From: Paragonimus westermani | Lineage: Eukaryota > Platyhelminthes > Trematoda > Plagiorchiida > Troglotrematidae | Assembly (NCBI GenBank): GCA_008508345.1 | Contig: QNGE01001681.1 | Coordinates: 87,786 to 151,785 of the forward strand | DNA length: 64,000 nucleotides | Direction: 5' to 3' | Shown here: one piece after another, positions 23,201-34,745 of the stretch | How positions within the stretch are numbered: position 1 is the first letter of the stretch | How the letters are laid out: each line of letters starts with the position of its first letter | The notes under the pieces: model-generated | What the model was told of the DNA's origin: nothing | The model's input: only the letters and a program-made list of their open reading frames with translations | Database searches by the model: none | Program-made: the position numbers and the translations under genes

Positions 23201-25020
23201 ATCAGAAAGCTAATAGTAAAATAAATTCGTTTTACAACTTTGCTTCAATCGTGGGCGCTTGAATTCCATGAAAACAAGCATTTAAACGAAGTGTTGAACC
23301 GACATCTCAATCCAGAGAGTGGACGGCGGTCGTATATAAATTGACGATGACAAGATCTAATGAATCACTGTTTTAAAACTTTCAAAAAAGATGGTGGTTG
23401 AAGTCTAATCGATAAAACTGTACAGTATATAAAAACATTTTCGGATTACCAGCAATCCGCAGAAATTAAACAAAGAGGCAATAATGATTTGCGACCAAAC
23501 GTCTACGTGAAATGCAATTTGCATCTCTTCCGCCGATTATCTAACGCAGGGTGTTACGCTCTTCCTTATTTCATTCACTCTGGTGTGCGTTGAGTTGAAG
23601 TACATTCCTTGTCAGAAATATTTAAGTTCCTGCAACGGCAGGTGATATGATGACCGATGGAGAACATATGAGAAGGCGTTCAATTGTAGGTAAATGAATG
23701 CGATGATTTTTGGGAGCGACACAATATTTATTTCAGTTTAACGTCTGTCGTCTCGTTATGAATGTTCACAAAAACCGTTTCATCGAAATGGTGCGTAATA
23801 CTATCCTCTTCACGAACAGCCTTATGACCAGTATTTTTGTTGACGATAGTTTGATTCTCCTTTCAGAATAGGTTATGGGAAATTCTTTATGCAGAATTTC
23901 GTTCAACAATTTCTCCTCTGCCGTTAGTCCATTTTCTAAGCTTATGGGCAGAGTACTGCAAGACCACTAGTGCTGTTTTGAATGGGACAACAAATAACAT
24001 AGTTGGGATCACATAAAGCCATGCTTGAGCTCGCTGGTGAAGAATCCATTAAGTTTAGAAAAACCTGCGCGTGTTATGAAGAAACTCCAAACTTTGAACA
24101 GAAGATGACATTGGAATCCTCTTATCGCATGCAATCCAAAGGGAAGTATAATTCTATTACAGTGAAGGGTTAAACTGCGTGTTAGGGTTACAACCATTTC
24201 ACCTGTGCAGACTAGGCTAAAAAGAGGAAGGTCCCATTAGAATAGAAAGTTTGTTGACAATTTCTCATTTAAATTGTACGATATTTTTTGTGTCGTGAAT
24301 CACGTCTAAGAATATAGAACTGGCACCCTCTAACAGTAATCTTTGGTCTTTGAACGTAGTATGTTATCAACTTGTCACAAACCACTTTGTGTGACAATTG
24401 AGCTGAGTAGATCGTTATAATTTGACAACCAGTTACTGTCAACCACAGTTTTCGACATCGTGTAGATTTTTAGCCATCAAATTTCAAAACGAAGCACCCA
24501 ACCTTCTTTTAGAGCTTAGTAGGGCACATCACTGCTACGACGGTGGGTAAAGATCGGCTGTCTTTTCATGAGTCAAACGACTTCGTCAATGCGCACTAGC
24601 CTTATTTACAGGTTATCACAATCACTACGCAGCTTTCAACCAAGTTAAGTCAAGAGTATTAAAGAAACTTAACCGATGGATCACTGTTCTTCTTTGAAAG
24701 TTAAGACGAAGTCCAATAGTTATAATGAAGGAGACCCGATAACTTTTCGTGGGAGTGTTAACCTTCAAAGAAAAACCCCGTCAGGTACACAAACCTTACC
24801 TGTAGTGAAATTTAGTTGTTGCGCGATATACGTGGTACCGTCGCACCGTAAGCAAATGTACGTTAAAACACACTGAGTTAACCAGTTACACAGTCACTGC
24901 TAAATTTCCAGTGCACTACCACTGGTAGCCCAGTTCGGTGGAAAAACGGACCATAAACCCATAGTTCATTCCAAAGTTTATTGTTCCCACAAGCTCCTTC
25001 TGAAGGCGGTCAGGTAGCTT
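20233..25020. other. Long stretch without a supported gene
   Basis: AT-rich sequence with only short open frames on both strands, none with a recognisable motif. It presumably belongs to the introns of the minus-strand PTP gene. Confidence 0.4.
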
Positions 25021-25061
25021 TAGTAGTGGTAGTAGTGGTAGTAGTAGCAGTAGCAGTAGTA
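25021..25061. repeat. Trinucleotide (TAG/CTA-type) microsatellite
   Basis: Imperfect tandem tag/tgg/cag triplets. On the minus strand they read as a poly-threonine run, which explains a spurious open frame there. Confidence 0.85.
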
Positions 25062-26318
25062 TCGATGCGAGGCTGGCTTATAAGGGCTGCCTCCATCTCT
25101 GCGACTCGTTTTTCGTCCGTAACCATGTGAGAGATCAAGGTGACAGTTGTGAGACATTGCAATTTATTTAGTATGACTGGCCAAACGTCAGTGTTTTCTC
25201 TGCTCGACGCACTGTTCAGTTTTGGTGCGCGCACTGAAACTTGGACCGTCTTCCAGAGGATTCGCAGGCTTGATGGTTTTCTTCTTAATTGATTGGATTT
25301 AATGGATGGATCGAGGTTGACGCGCTTGGTGCATTAACACAGTCTAGCGAATGAATTTTAGACAACAACGCCACCGAGTTACCCGTGGAAAGTCAAAGCC
25401 GTGTGCCTAATGAAGACTAGACAATCCTGACCAGTGGTAGCGCTGCCCGTCCTAAATGTCCTTTTCTAACAAAGAATCACTGAATTCGCTTTAGTTATGG
25501 TTACCAGAGTGATCAACCGCTGCTGAGGTTTGAAAGGGTCTTCCATCGTGCTTATTAGAAACAGCGGAGCTCGCTCGTGGACTGGGAGCCTACTGATCAC
25601 CATCGGATTGTACTTCCTGTCGGTTTTATGATCAAAACTAGTGGGTTTTCGTTGACTGACCTTTATCCGCGTAAGCTGAAAGGATAAAACAGCGGGATTT
25701 GTTCTATTCTGCAGGCATTGTTTGTTCAGCGCAGTCTGGACCAAGTCTTCTTCGTAGGATATCACACTGAGTACTATCCGAACAAAGGAAATTCAGAACC
25801 TGATCTCAGCTGTTTTATTGATTACACAGCTGTTCACTTTGAACAGGAGGAATGAAAGGTGATCCAATATTAAACACCGCTGAAACAATGGAGCACTATG
25901 CTAACGAAGGGGTCATCTCAACTAAACGCTCATCTCGATTTCTTCATCAGTGTTTCTTAGATTACCATATTCTTCACAAGGCAGACAATAATTGTCCTTT
26001 CAACTCTAGCTAATACTCTATTACCAAGATATAGTGAGAAAACTAGATTATCATAAATGGAATTAATTTGCTTAAATGGACCAAACTCCTCCGCGAATTA
26101 TTTCAACAGTGACTATTATACACGGGTACGTACGCATCAAGCAGACCACCGCTACTTCAGAATGTAATTTTGCAAAAACCTCTGTGAGATAAGTATGAAA
26201 CCACGCACTAATATGTAAGCAAAACTGGCTGATAGGAACAGGGTTACTGATAAAATATCCTAAAGTGCGTAGGTTTCATTACAGTGTGACAAAGTAGAAA
26301 TGCGCTTGTTGAACATAC
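25062..26318. other. Unannotated stretch next to the transmembrane exon
   Basis: A 99-codon minus-strand open frame at 25466-25765 has no recognised motif. Nothing else is supported. Juxtamembrane exons of the PTP gene may lie here undetected. Confidence 0.4.
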
Positions 26319-26448
26319 CACGATTCTGCTTTTCGACGTCTCGCTTTCTTGAACCGTTTTGCCAAAATCACAATCACCAGCAAAAAGATGGAAATGGCAG
26401 CAACCAACAATCCAGTTAGCAGCCATTGAGCCCATACAGGAAATGACC
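26319..26448 (-). CDS. Transmembrane exon, likely of the receptor PTP
   Basis: This exon encodes one strongly hydrophobic helix of about 23 residues (WLLTGLLVAAISIFLLVIVI, then L), followed by a basic stop-transfer segment, AKRFKKARRRKAESW. That layout is typical of single-pass type I receptors, with the basic side in the cytoplasm. The minus-strand acceptor (TCTAAAG) lies just above 26448 and the donor (GAATCGTG/GTATGTTC) just below 26319. The exon is 130 bp and both ends are spliced. It lies on the same strand and about 16.5 kb upstream of the PTP exons, as expected for a receptor-type PTP. The link to that gene is inference. Confidence 0.65.
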
Positions 26449-26689
26449 CTTTAGAGAAAAGCAGAAACAATCAGTAGTGAGCTACCTGGTGACATCGACG
26501 GAGCGGAGAGAATTCGGGATTTTGATTAGTTTAAACTAAACGCTACCTTTATTCGATTTCTGTCGCTATATGTAACTGAAATTGCAACGCAAACTATAAG
26601 CATTATTCAGTTGGTTCAATAAGGTCCTAGGCTTCATCCTAAACGAGAATTTGCTGGTCGCGGGGTTATCGATTGGATTGAACAGGAGG
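26449..26689. other. Short non-coding stretch
   Basis: The intron side of the transmembrane exon's acceptor. No further feature seen. Confidence 0.4.
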
Positions 26690-26990
26690 GTTACTACCCC
26701 CTAGGAAGATGACTTGGCAACCTAAGCACTATTCAAGCAAGGTTACTGTTGAACGTTCACCTATGACTGATCGGTCAGGCCTAGCACGAGATTACTGGTG
26801 TTGGAGATAACAGGCTATCTTAAGAAACACAAAAACAGGGGCGTGAATGCTATATCGGACAAGGATATTCGTTGAGGATTAGCTCGAATAGGAACAAAAC
26901 TCAAGTCTAGTGCTTCCTTACAAAGTGAGCCAGCCGAAATCCTATCTAAATGCTAGGACTGTAATCAGGTATGGGTGGTGATTGTTTGGA
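26690..26990 (+). repeat. Worn monomer-like copy of the foldback SINE
   Basis: This follows the right arm of the intact copies in order: ggcaacctaagcac (for ggcaacctgatcac), the pre-head segment, a degraded tRNA-like head, then aactcaagtctagtgcttcc, gccagccgaaatcctatcta and the end tggtgattgtttggaaa. The box B region is heavily mutated. No inverted left arm was seen, so this may be a monomer or a copy that lost one arm. Confidence 0.6.
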
Positions 26991-27380
26991 AATATTCGAA
27001 ATTCCCGAAATTCAATGCAAACCTCATTTCCGTCAAATTCATTTTTCACTTAAATTCCTGATCTTAATATGAATATTTGTGACAGTTGTTCCTTTGAACA
27101 CTCATTCATTTAAGTATGTGCAGTCACACACACTGACCTTACGAGCAGACGCCTATCTGAACAAGTCCATATGTGTTATCCAGTGTGGTGCAGTTATGGA
27201 AAATTCGCGCCAATTAGCATAGCCACTTGAAAATGCCCGAATGAGTTCACGCATATCATCACTGCACTAGCTACGAATTGTACCGTCAAAAGAGGGCGGT
27301 GTATCCAGTAGAGGGTTGCGAATTATATAAGGTAACCAATATCTGTATTGTTAGTTAGTAGTTCGGCAGATTTGATGATT
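26991..27380. other. Unannotated non-coding stretch
   Basis: Nothing supported. Confidence 0.4.
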
Positions 27381-27383
27381 TAT

Positions 27384-27560
27384 ATGAGACCCAGTTGTGA
27401 AAAGTCAAGGGTTCGGCTGGATTCAAACTAGCGACAGCACGCCTAAACACAACATGTGCTCTACCAACTGAGCTGTGAAGCTCTACCACGGGGTCATGAA
27501 TTTCATATTTGGACTCTGTTACCTTCACTTGTTTGTTCCAAAGAGAACCAAATATGGCTG
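27384..27560 (-). repeat. tRNA-derived SINE family B, copy 1
   Basis: The minus strand contains a good Pol III box A (AGCTCAGTTGGTAGAGC, 27458-27474) and box B (AGTTTGAATCC, about 27419-27429) at tRNA-like spacing. A body follows with gacttttcacaactgggtct. On the 5' side of the head lies ggtaacagagtccaaatatg. The second copy at 40153-40330 shares this layout. The anticodon arm does not fold as in a working tRNA, so it is a SINE head rather than a tRNA gene. Confidence 0.75.
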
Positions 27561-30500
27561 AGTCTTAATTTGCTTCCTACCATGTTCACCCATATGAATG
27601 CAGTCCATCTAAGTTGGCTACGGTCGCATGGACTTCAATTTAGTTTCATGATGATGCCTATTTATCATCGAACCGACCACTACGACCGGTTCCGTCCTTT
27701 TTTAGACTTAGCAGGTAAACCTAGTCTGAGTGGGGGATCATACCAGGAATCCTCCAGGTTACGAGTCAACTCGGCCACGAATACTGTAAGCATTGTTGCT
27801 GACAAGGGAATTTGAATTTTGAATGAATTTTTGTTTGCTTTCCACCTTTTTCGAGCGGATGGACATAGTGCACCTTGTACTGCCAGTTGTTCCACTGCCT
27901 AGGAGCCTATAGGCTCAAAATTGTGTTCACTATTCCCACAACGATAGAGCTGTTCAGAGAATTGACAGCCCATCTGATGGCAGCTTTGACTGTTTATACG
28001 GAAGGCTGCTGTTTCGAACTTCCGTTCAGACTATCTCTACCGGATGAGTCAAAACCGGCTGTGATGTATCATTTTGGGGTAGAAGAGCAAGATTCGTTGC
28101 GAATATTATCTAACCTTATCTCTTCTGCAAATCTTGTGCACCATTTTCAACATGCGCCTTAAGGTATACTGTTATCATGTAACATTCGGTTAATATAAAT
28201 CAACTCCATTCTCCGATTGCCTGTTTGGCGCGTAATTTAACAGCATGGCTGGTTATCTGATTGGTTTATCGTGCTATCATTCGGATTCAGACAAATCTGT
28301 AAGCATTATGTTACTATCCAATCTGAAACTATTGAAAACGACCTGGTCTGTCTAATTTTGCCCATCTGAGATCGTTATATCTAGACTTTAGAACTACCTT
28401 GACTTCTGCCAACTCATTAACGGCATCAGGACATTCTGCTTAAATGACGATATGAATCTAAGGGCAGTGTTATAACTTCAGCATCGTTGTCTCGCGCTGA
28501 TAGCTTTCTAAGAAAGGTGAACTTCTCGACAAACTATCCATTACTCAGGCATGACTGTGTAAGAAAGTCTAGTCTGATCATTTGGATATTATTATTATGA
28601 CATTTCTGCACTAACGGTTACTGGACAGACCTTAAATATATGAACACGACTTTGATTCCGCAAACAGATGTACGTTGCGTGAGTTAGTTCAACATAAGCG
28701 GTGCTCCGGTTAAGAGCTATCGACTGTAGCAAATGGTTTGTGTGTACCGATAAAACTGCCCTATCACTTGTCGGAAATTGTAAAACATTAGTGCAAACGC
28801 AATCTATCTAATCTGTTAACTGACAGCAACTGAAAATCTTTTTCTAACAATCTATCGGCTAAGCTCTCAGTAACAATCTTCACACGAGCACTTGTTTAAA
28901 AGCGTACGCTAATGTGTAGAAGAGACCAATCCTAGGTTGCACCTGCTTGCACTTAGCGAAATCGCTGAAAGAAACGGCCATCCGCAAAAATTAACCTTTT
29001 GAAAGGTTATAACTAACCTGCTTATCCGTAAAATACCTTGCCGTAAATACTTGGCCCGGAATAGTTTCAAGTCAGTGACTGGGAAACCAAGCCCCTATAT
29101 TACGTGCGATTTATAAACCGAGAAGCTGAGCCAGTTACCCACTCACCTCAGTGGTTCACATAATATCCACTAACCGTTCTAAAGAAGTGAGTCATGAGAA
29201 GAACCATCATTAGTATGGCATTCACAGCGACAACACTACCTTACATAAAATAGGTTGTTAATTTTGTAAAACATGCTTGTTTATGCTTGTTTATCGGACG
29301 TCGCCGTTCTAATGCACATGCACCCCAAAACGACAACCACTATTGCGATATGTGTTCATAGTTCACTCATGTTTGAAAAACCTAGAAGTTACCTGGAGCC
29401 ACGTGGGTGGAAAACGGACTGACACCACCTCTAGGAGAGCTGCTTATCAGCCGTCTACCTGCAATGAATGAGACAGCAAACCTATTCCGGATGTTTGTGC
29501 TCCGCCCTCAAGCCTCAGTGTGCTCTCTAATATATTACATCGGATGACCTTGAGCAAACAACCAGCTAGTTTTTACCGCACTTTGTTAGGCTTTGAGAAC
29601 ACGTGAACTGGAAGTTGTTTTGGCCACAACTCTCTTTTACCAGCTGTTTAGATAATGTTTTGCTGGGGCTGCGTCAGATAAGAATGTACTGCAGGCTAGA
29701 AGTAACATAGGCGGCTAATCGACTGGAAGAGAACCGATAGTGTGAACTACTTGTATCTGTCGTATACTGAAGTCATATGTGATAAAGACATTATTATGAC
29801 GTTAACCTAGATGAATGCTCATTTTCAAGGTTGTTCACAATCTTCTATTAAGTGCATGGAAGATGCGGTAACACATACACCTAATGCGAAGCTGGAAACG
29901 TTGACTGTTGGAAGTTTCATTCACATACAATTCAGTAGACGAGCAGTATGAAATTAATTAGAATTAATGGGATTATTGACCTTCATCATGGTTCACCGAC
30001 GTGCTGAACGGGGGTTGACAATTACCTTATAAAAATCTTTAGACGGTTAGATGATAGAAGTTATTAAAACAGCCTGAATGTTTGCACATGAACTACAAAT
30101 CAAAACAGGCGAGTACAGCTTGATTTTAAAGAAAATTTATGTTTCCGTCATGGCGCTTATTGCCCTGATGCTGAAGCTCGTACCGTCTTCCAGAACCGAG
30201 AGGTGTTGTTGTGCATCAGAATATTTGCATGTCAACTTTTTCACAGACAAGACGATTCAATAAAATTAAAAATCACCAGACAATGGACATTACAGATGCC
30301 TTAATGTCTTTGACTTTTGTTGGCGATATTCGAATTCTCAATCACCAAAGGATTTTGTAAACCGTTCTGTAGTGTTTAACTAGTTTAGTAGAATAAACTG
30401 CGAGCAACTGACTCACATCACCCTTCCCGGTTGTTTTTATAGATATAATTACATTAGTTGCAACTTTATTCATTTGAATCTCAGAGCAGCTGCTGGCAGG

Positions 30501-30902
30501 TGTAAGTACCAAACACAGTCGTTATTCACGTTACAGTTGGAAAGAACTGATTACTTCCTTCTGTTATCTGATCCTCGTACATCCGTTTGCTCATATAGTT
30601 AAATTAACGATGTTATCAAACCTAGAACGCGGTAGTCAGATATGGCGAACTTGTGTTTTGCTAAAATCTGACAACTTCCGCGAGATACACTAATTCTATC
30701 CCACAGTTACCTCCGTCAGCATTACATCTGCCTTTAGCTTCACACAACTGCTGTCTCGTTTAGACCTCACGTAAGTGTCGTTAAAACCTTAGACAGTTAC
30801 ACGGTTGGTCACAATAGGTAGGATGATGTCTGAAATGCAGTATATTACGATTTGATCACTGGGTCTTTGCATGTAACCCAAATAGGAATTCAACATCACA
30901 AA
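27561..30902. other. Long stretch without a supported gene
   Basis: Open frames of 61 to about 119 codons occur on both strands (for instance at 27456-27815 and 27875-28162), but none has a recognisable domain. If the transmembrane exon belongs to a receptor PTP, its ectodomain exons should be on the minus strand in this direction; I did not recognise any. Confidence 0.4.
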
Positions 30903-31199
30903 TCACCGAGTTCTATAGTAATTATCGTTTTTAAAACCCAACATAATTGTTGATCTTCGTAATTTCTGAGTGTTATGGATTGCATCATAAATGAACTCGG
31001 TTGCACAGCTAATTGCATTCACCAAGCTAGGCACACCATAGCCGTCAGTGTGGTCGCAATAGAAACGGAAAGTGAGCGAGTTACGTTGAAGTGGTACATG
31101 TTTGATGTTACTGTAGATCAAATCTGTGATGAAGTAGTCCAGCAAGACAGTATGATGATTGAAAATAGGTCACCGCCCAACCACGGAAAGATTAATTAA
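30903..31199. other. Overlapping open frames on both strands, unassigned
   Basis: About 75-80 codons are open on the plus strand (30975-31199, with TLKWYMFDVTVDQICDEVV) and on the minus strand (30903-31145, with LDYFITDLIYSNIKHVPLQR). The base composition is richer in GC than the flanks. No family was recognised and the coding strand, if any, is undecided. Confidence 0.2.
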
Positions 31200-31452
31200 A
31201 ACGGGCATCCTCATTTTAAAAGTGAACAAATTTTGGGGGTACAAGACTGTTTGTTGGTTTATAGTAAAAATACTCTGTTGGTGAGTGTTCAATAAATGAA
31301 ATATTGTAAGCTTTACCTATGTGAGCTGTGTTAACTATTTCGTAGTAAACCTGACAGCATAAGCGAGCACTTTCTCATCGCAATATTCAGGTGGTTTCAT
31401 ACAAACCTTTTCGATATACTAGTGCTGATGTCATGAAAACGAAAGGGCAGCA

Positions 31453-31785
31453 AACGAGACTTGTTTTCTGCGGTTGAGCATGAGAATAACTACAACACAA
31501 CAACTATAAGAACAGTAACTAGGGTGAGGCAGAAAAACGGTCAACCTAAGTTACGGATGGCGTGTTTGGTGTCAGTTACGCAATCACTGTTCCGAATCGT
31601 GGGCGTGATTGGTTGTGGACCCGAGGAGGTTAAGTGTCCGCACGAACTTCTTCTGAGGGCAGAGGTCAGGGTTGCGTAATCGGATGTTAATCGTTTCGGC
31701 AACGGTCAGCATTCGGGATCTCACCATTTTCGATCGATTCCTTGGCAGTCGGTAGACAATCCAAAAGGCATCTTTCTTAGTGACA
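31453..31785 (+). repeat. PLE A inverted terminal repeat, left arm
   Basis: About 333 bp, matching the reverse complement of 34414-34745 with only a handful of differences, such as ctttcttag tgac against ctttcttac tgac. On the minus strand it encodes the C-terminal tail of the PLE protein (YRLPRNRSK...NPDLCPQKKFVRTLN). Confidence 0.9.
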
Positions 31786-33417
31786 GACTGACACCACTGA
31801 CCAACCACGCAGGATGACGTTCACGGACTGTATCAGACAACCGTCCAGTAGTAAGAGCAATATATGATGTTCGAAACTAGCAAACAAATGAGCACCCACA
31901 ACAATTGATTGTAGATCATGGAGGTTTGTCATTGGTTTGTGGTATGATAACGGGTGATGAACGGAAACTCACGCACAACTGACGTTCTGGGCTTTCCTGA
32001 GAAAACTCAGGCCATGGGATCTTTCCCGAAATGAAGACTAATAAACGCAAGTTCATTGTTCACAGAGGGTGGCTTATGCTTCATTCCTACCGCCTGCATC
32101 GCCCTCTGTATGAAAACTTCTTTTAGAAAAGCTAGCTCGGCTCCTGAAGTGTCACGGGTGCAGACCTTTAAGGCTGTACCTGTCAGTCGTCGTGTGAGGT
32201 TTTGCTTTTGAATTAGCGGAACAACCCTGTCAAACTGAAGGTACTGGGCACTCCAAGTATAACTGCTGTACAAAATTCGTTGGATCGAACCACCTTCTCT
32301 TCTTACAATGTCAGCGTCCAAGAAATTTATTTGATTATTGTTGTCTGACTCCTTGGCTAATTCAATCTTGCTAGGAGCGAAGCCAAAAGAGGTTGTAACT
32401 CTGTTCGTGTTAGTATTCTCGTTGACGACGCAGAAAATATCATTAACGTAACGTTTTTAAAGTGTGAACTGTTTAATGACCGCGCTCGTTTGGTTAGTCC
32501 TCAGTCTGTGATAAAGGCATCAAATAACAGGGGACCTAGAGGCGAGCCGATTGCTACCGTAGATCGCATTGTTGAACAAAACTGAACGTTGGTTGTACAA
32601 AGCACCAGCAGCTGTCTTAGTTCATCTTTTGGGATGCACATCTGTTTGTTGTGACGCTTGATGTAATCGCCAAAGTAGTCAATTTTATCTTGTAGAGGCA
32701 CGTTTGTAAATAGTGAGTCAACATCAGATGAGTTCATTTGTTGATAGTTTAATTTCATATTTGGGATTGTATCAGTGAATTGAAATGTATCCTGGAGACT
32801 GTGTTTTGCTAACATTAACCTGATGTGTTAGAGCAGACCGACAAGCCATTTGGCCGGAGCATGATAAGAAGAATTGTATATGTCTATAATGGGTCTCAAA
32901 GGCAAGTCTACATTGTGCACATTGGGCAGACCGTATAGCCTAAGGATTATAGTTCCAGTGAGATAGATGCGCTCGGAAGTGGCGGGATAAATTACACCCT
33001 TCTGTCTCATTCCATGCTACCTTTTACATATCGCCTCTTCTATAGCTGGTATTTTGTCTATCGGTACTCATCATCATGAATTTTGAGCTCTCAGCCAGTA
33101 TATCATCCATTTTGGTAACGTAATTAATCCTGGTCATTAAGACTACTCCTGTTCCTTTTCCGGTCTGGAAAGCATTATACGCACGTTTCTTTGTAATCAC
33201 TTCAATGCTACTTCGTCAAGAGATGTTTTACACGCGATGCGTAATTAAGATAATGATAGCACGAATTCACCAAAGTTGATTTCACTCTTAATTCGTTTAA
33301 AGATGACAGTGGAGATAAGGCATCTAACTGACCGCACAGATTTTCAAACTGAACTCCTAAATCAAACTGATTATTTTCAAGTTGACCATCATTCACATTT
33401 GATCGCAGCGTTCGCAT
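31584..33417 (-). pseudogene. PLE A reverse transcriptase and C-terminal tail
   Basis: Reading the minus strand downward: FENLCGQLDALSPLSSLNEL (33.34 kb), ITKKRAYNAFQTGKGTGVVL (33.2 kb), RLYGLPNVHNVDLPLRPIID (32.93 kb), SSDVDSLFTNVPL (32.72 kb), GSPLGPLLFDAF (32.53 kb), the QYLQFDRVVPLIQKQNLTRR segment (32.2 kb), and finally the tail at 31.8-31.6 kb. These match the Penelope RT order. The frame changes several times. The (Y)xDD box region near 32.45 kb is disrupted. The GIY-YIG endonuclease core that should lie between 32.0 and 31.8 kb is missing, although the tail after it remains. Confidence 0.8.
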
Positions 33418-33927
33418 TCAGATAGATATTCCAGCCAGCCTCTTTCGAAAAGAAGCACTAGACTCGAGTTTCGCTCTCATTAGAGCTCGTCAGTAGTGCA
33501 TATCCTTGACACGGCCGGGATTTGAACTCCGGCCATTCCAATCATGAGGCAGCCGTGTTAACTACTGCGCCATTGACCTCACATTAGGCACGACCGAATT
33601 ACCGAATGTGAACGCTCAATCACTTCCGCCTGTGGGCAGTGATCAGGTTGGCCAATCGTCTCAAGAGAATACACAGTAACTGTCTTGTTAACTTCAATCG
33701 CTAACTGTGCGATTAGGACTTTCAAGACAGGTCGAGATCACTGATCTCATCAAACTTGCCTAATGAAAGGGTGGCCGGAGTTCAAATCCCGCCGTGGCAA
33801 GAATATGTACTACTGACGAGCTCTAATGAGAGCGAAACCCGAGTCTAGTGTTTCTTTCCGAAAGAGGCTGGCTGGAATGCTTATCTGAATGCGAAGGCTG
33901 CGATCAAATCCCCGACTACCCATCAGT
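33374..33927 (-). mobile_element. Foldback (inverted-dimer) tRNA-SINE, copy 1, in PLE A
   Basis: The left arm (33374 to about 33640) holds a full tRNA-like head on the minus strand (box B ggagttcaaatcc at 33525-33537, box A TGGCGCAGTAGTTAA at 33558-33572). The right arm (about 33775-33909) holds the same tail and box B on the plus strand. The centre, with gtctcaagagaatacacagt and gatcactgatctc, joins them. The whole unit is flanked by the direct repeat aaactgatta (33364-33373 and 33928-33937). On the minus strand it ends in an A-rich tract. Copy 2 at 45 kb is the reverse complement of the same asymmetric structure. Confidence 0.85.
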
Positions 33928-33937
33928 AAACTGATTA

Positions 33938-34413
33938 ATCAGTCACAGTGCTTCAAGCAAAACTCTGTTTGAATCCAGCGAGGCGGAATTATAGAAATAC
34001 CGTTTGGGTTCTTCGGAAATTTAATTCACGGTTTCACAGGATTCAACTGATTGGTTAAGTCGGTCATTCTGAGGTTCATTCGCTTGGCGCAATACCGTTA
34101 GCATACATCTCCAAATCCGAACGATATTTTACGACAACTTATTCAATGCGCCTTTGCAATGGGTTAGCTTCGGCTGCATCTTTCAAACAATTTCTACTTT
34201 GGTGTCCCGCTAACTGTTAGCATAACGATTGATTGCAACAGCTGTTGGATTGATAACATTGTCTCATGATTCTCCAATATTGTTTCGGATACTAGCTGTT
34301 GTCGATGCATCGAGTCAGAAAACGAAGTTTGTTCTGGTGCTCTGCTGACCGGTGGTATGAGTAAAAAGGTTTCAATTGAGATTGTTGCTCACTTGACTGA
34401 CTCCAATCATTTT
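33938..34413 (-). other. PLE A 5' region between SINE and right terminal repeat
   Basis: This should hold the N-terminal part of the PLE A frame. The minus strand is partly open but broken by stops, and no domain is recognisable. Confidence 0.4.
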
Positions 34414-34745
34414 GTCAGTAAGAAAGATGCCTTTCGGATTGTCTACCGACTGCCAAGGAATCGATCGAAAATGGTGAGATCCCGAATGCTGACCGTTGCC
34501 GAAACGATTAACATCCGATTACGCAACCCTGACCTCTGCCCTCAGAAGAAGTTCGTGCGGACACTTAACCTCCTCGGGTCCACAACCAATCACGCCCACG
34601 ATTCGGAACAGTGATTGCGTAACTGACACCAAACACGCCATCCGTAACTTAGGTTGACCGTTTTTCTGCCTCACCCTAGTTACTGTTCTTATAGTTGTTG
34701 TGTTGTAGTTATTCTCATGCTCAACCGCAGAAAACAAGTCTCGTT
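34414..34745 (-). repeat. PLE A inverted terminal repeat, right arm
   Basis: Inverted match to 31453-31785. On the plus strand it contains an open copy of the PLE C-terminal tail (VSKKDAFRIVYRLPRNR...), with a few more upstream codons open (34357-34614). Here the duplicated C-terminal coding end faces away from the RT and cannot be part of its protein. Confidence 0.85.

Larger units (their letters stand above)
31453..34745 (-). mobile_element. Penelope-like element A with inverted terminal repeats
   Basis: A minus-strand retroelement is bounded by near-identical inverted repeats at 31453-31785 and 34414-34745. Its interior encodes a Penelope-type reverse transcriptase (33.4-32.0 kb), and the conserved C-terminal tail lies inside the 31.45 kb repeat. 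A foldback SINE (33374-33927) is inserted in its 5' half, with duplication of the 10 bp target. Terminal repeats in direct or inverted orientation are known for Penelope-like elements. Several stops and frameshifts interrupt the reading frame. Confidence 0.8.

Noticed and set aside
25010..25234. Poly-threonine open frame on the minus strand
   Set aside because: Explained by the trinucleotide microsatellite.
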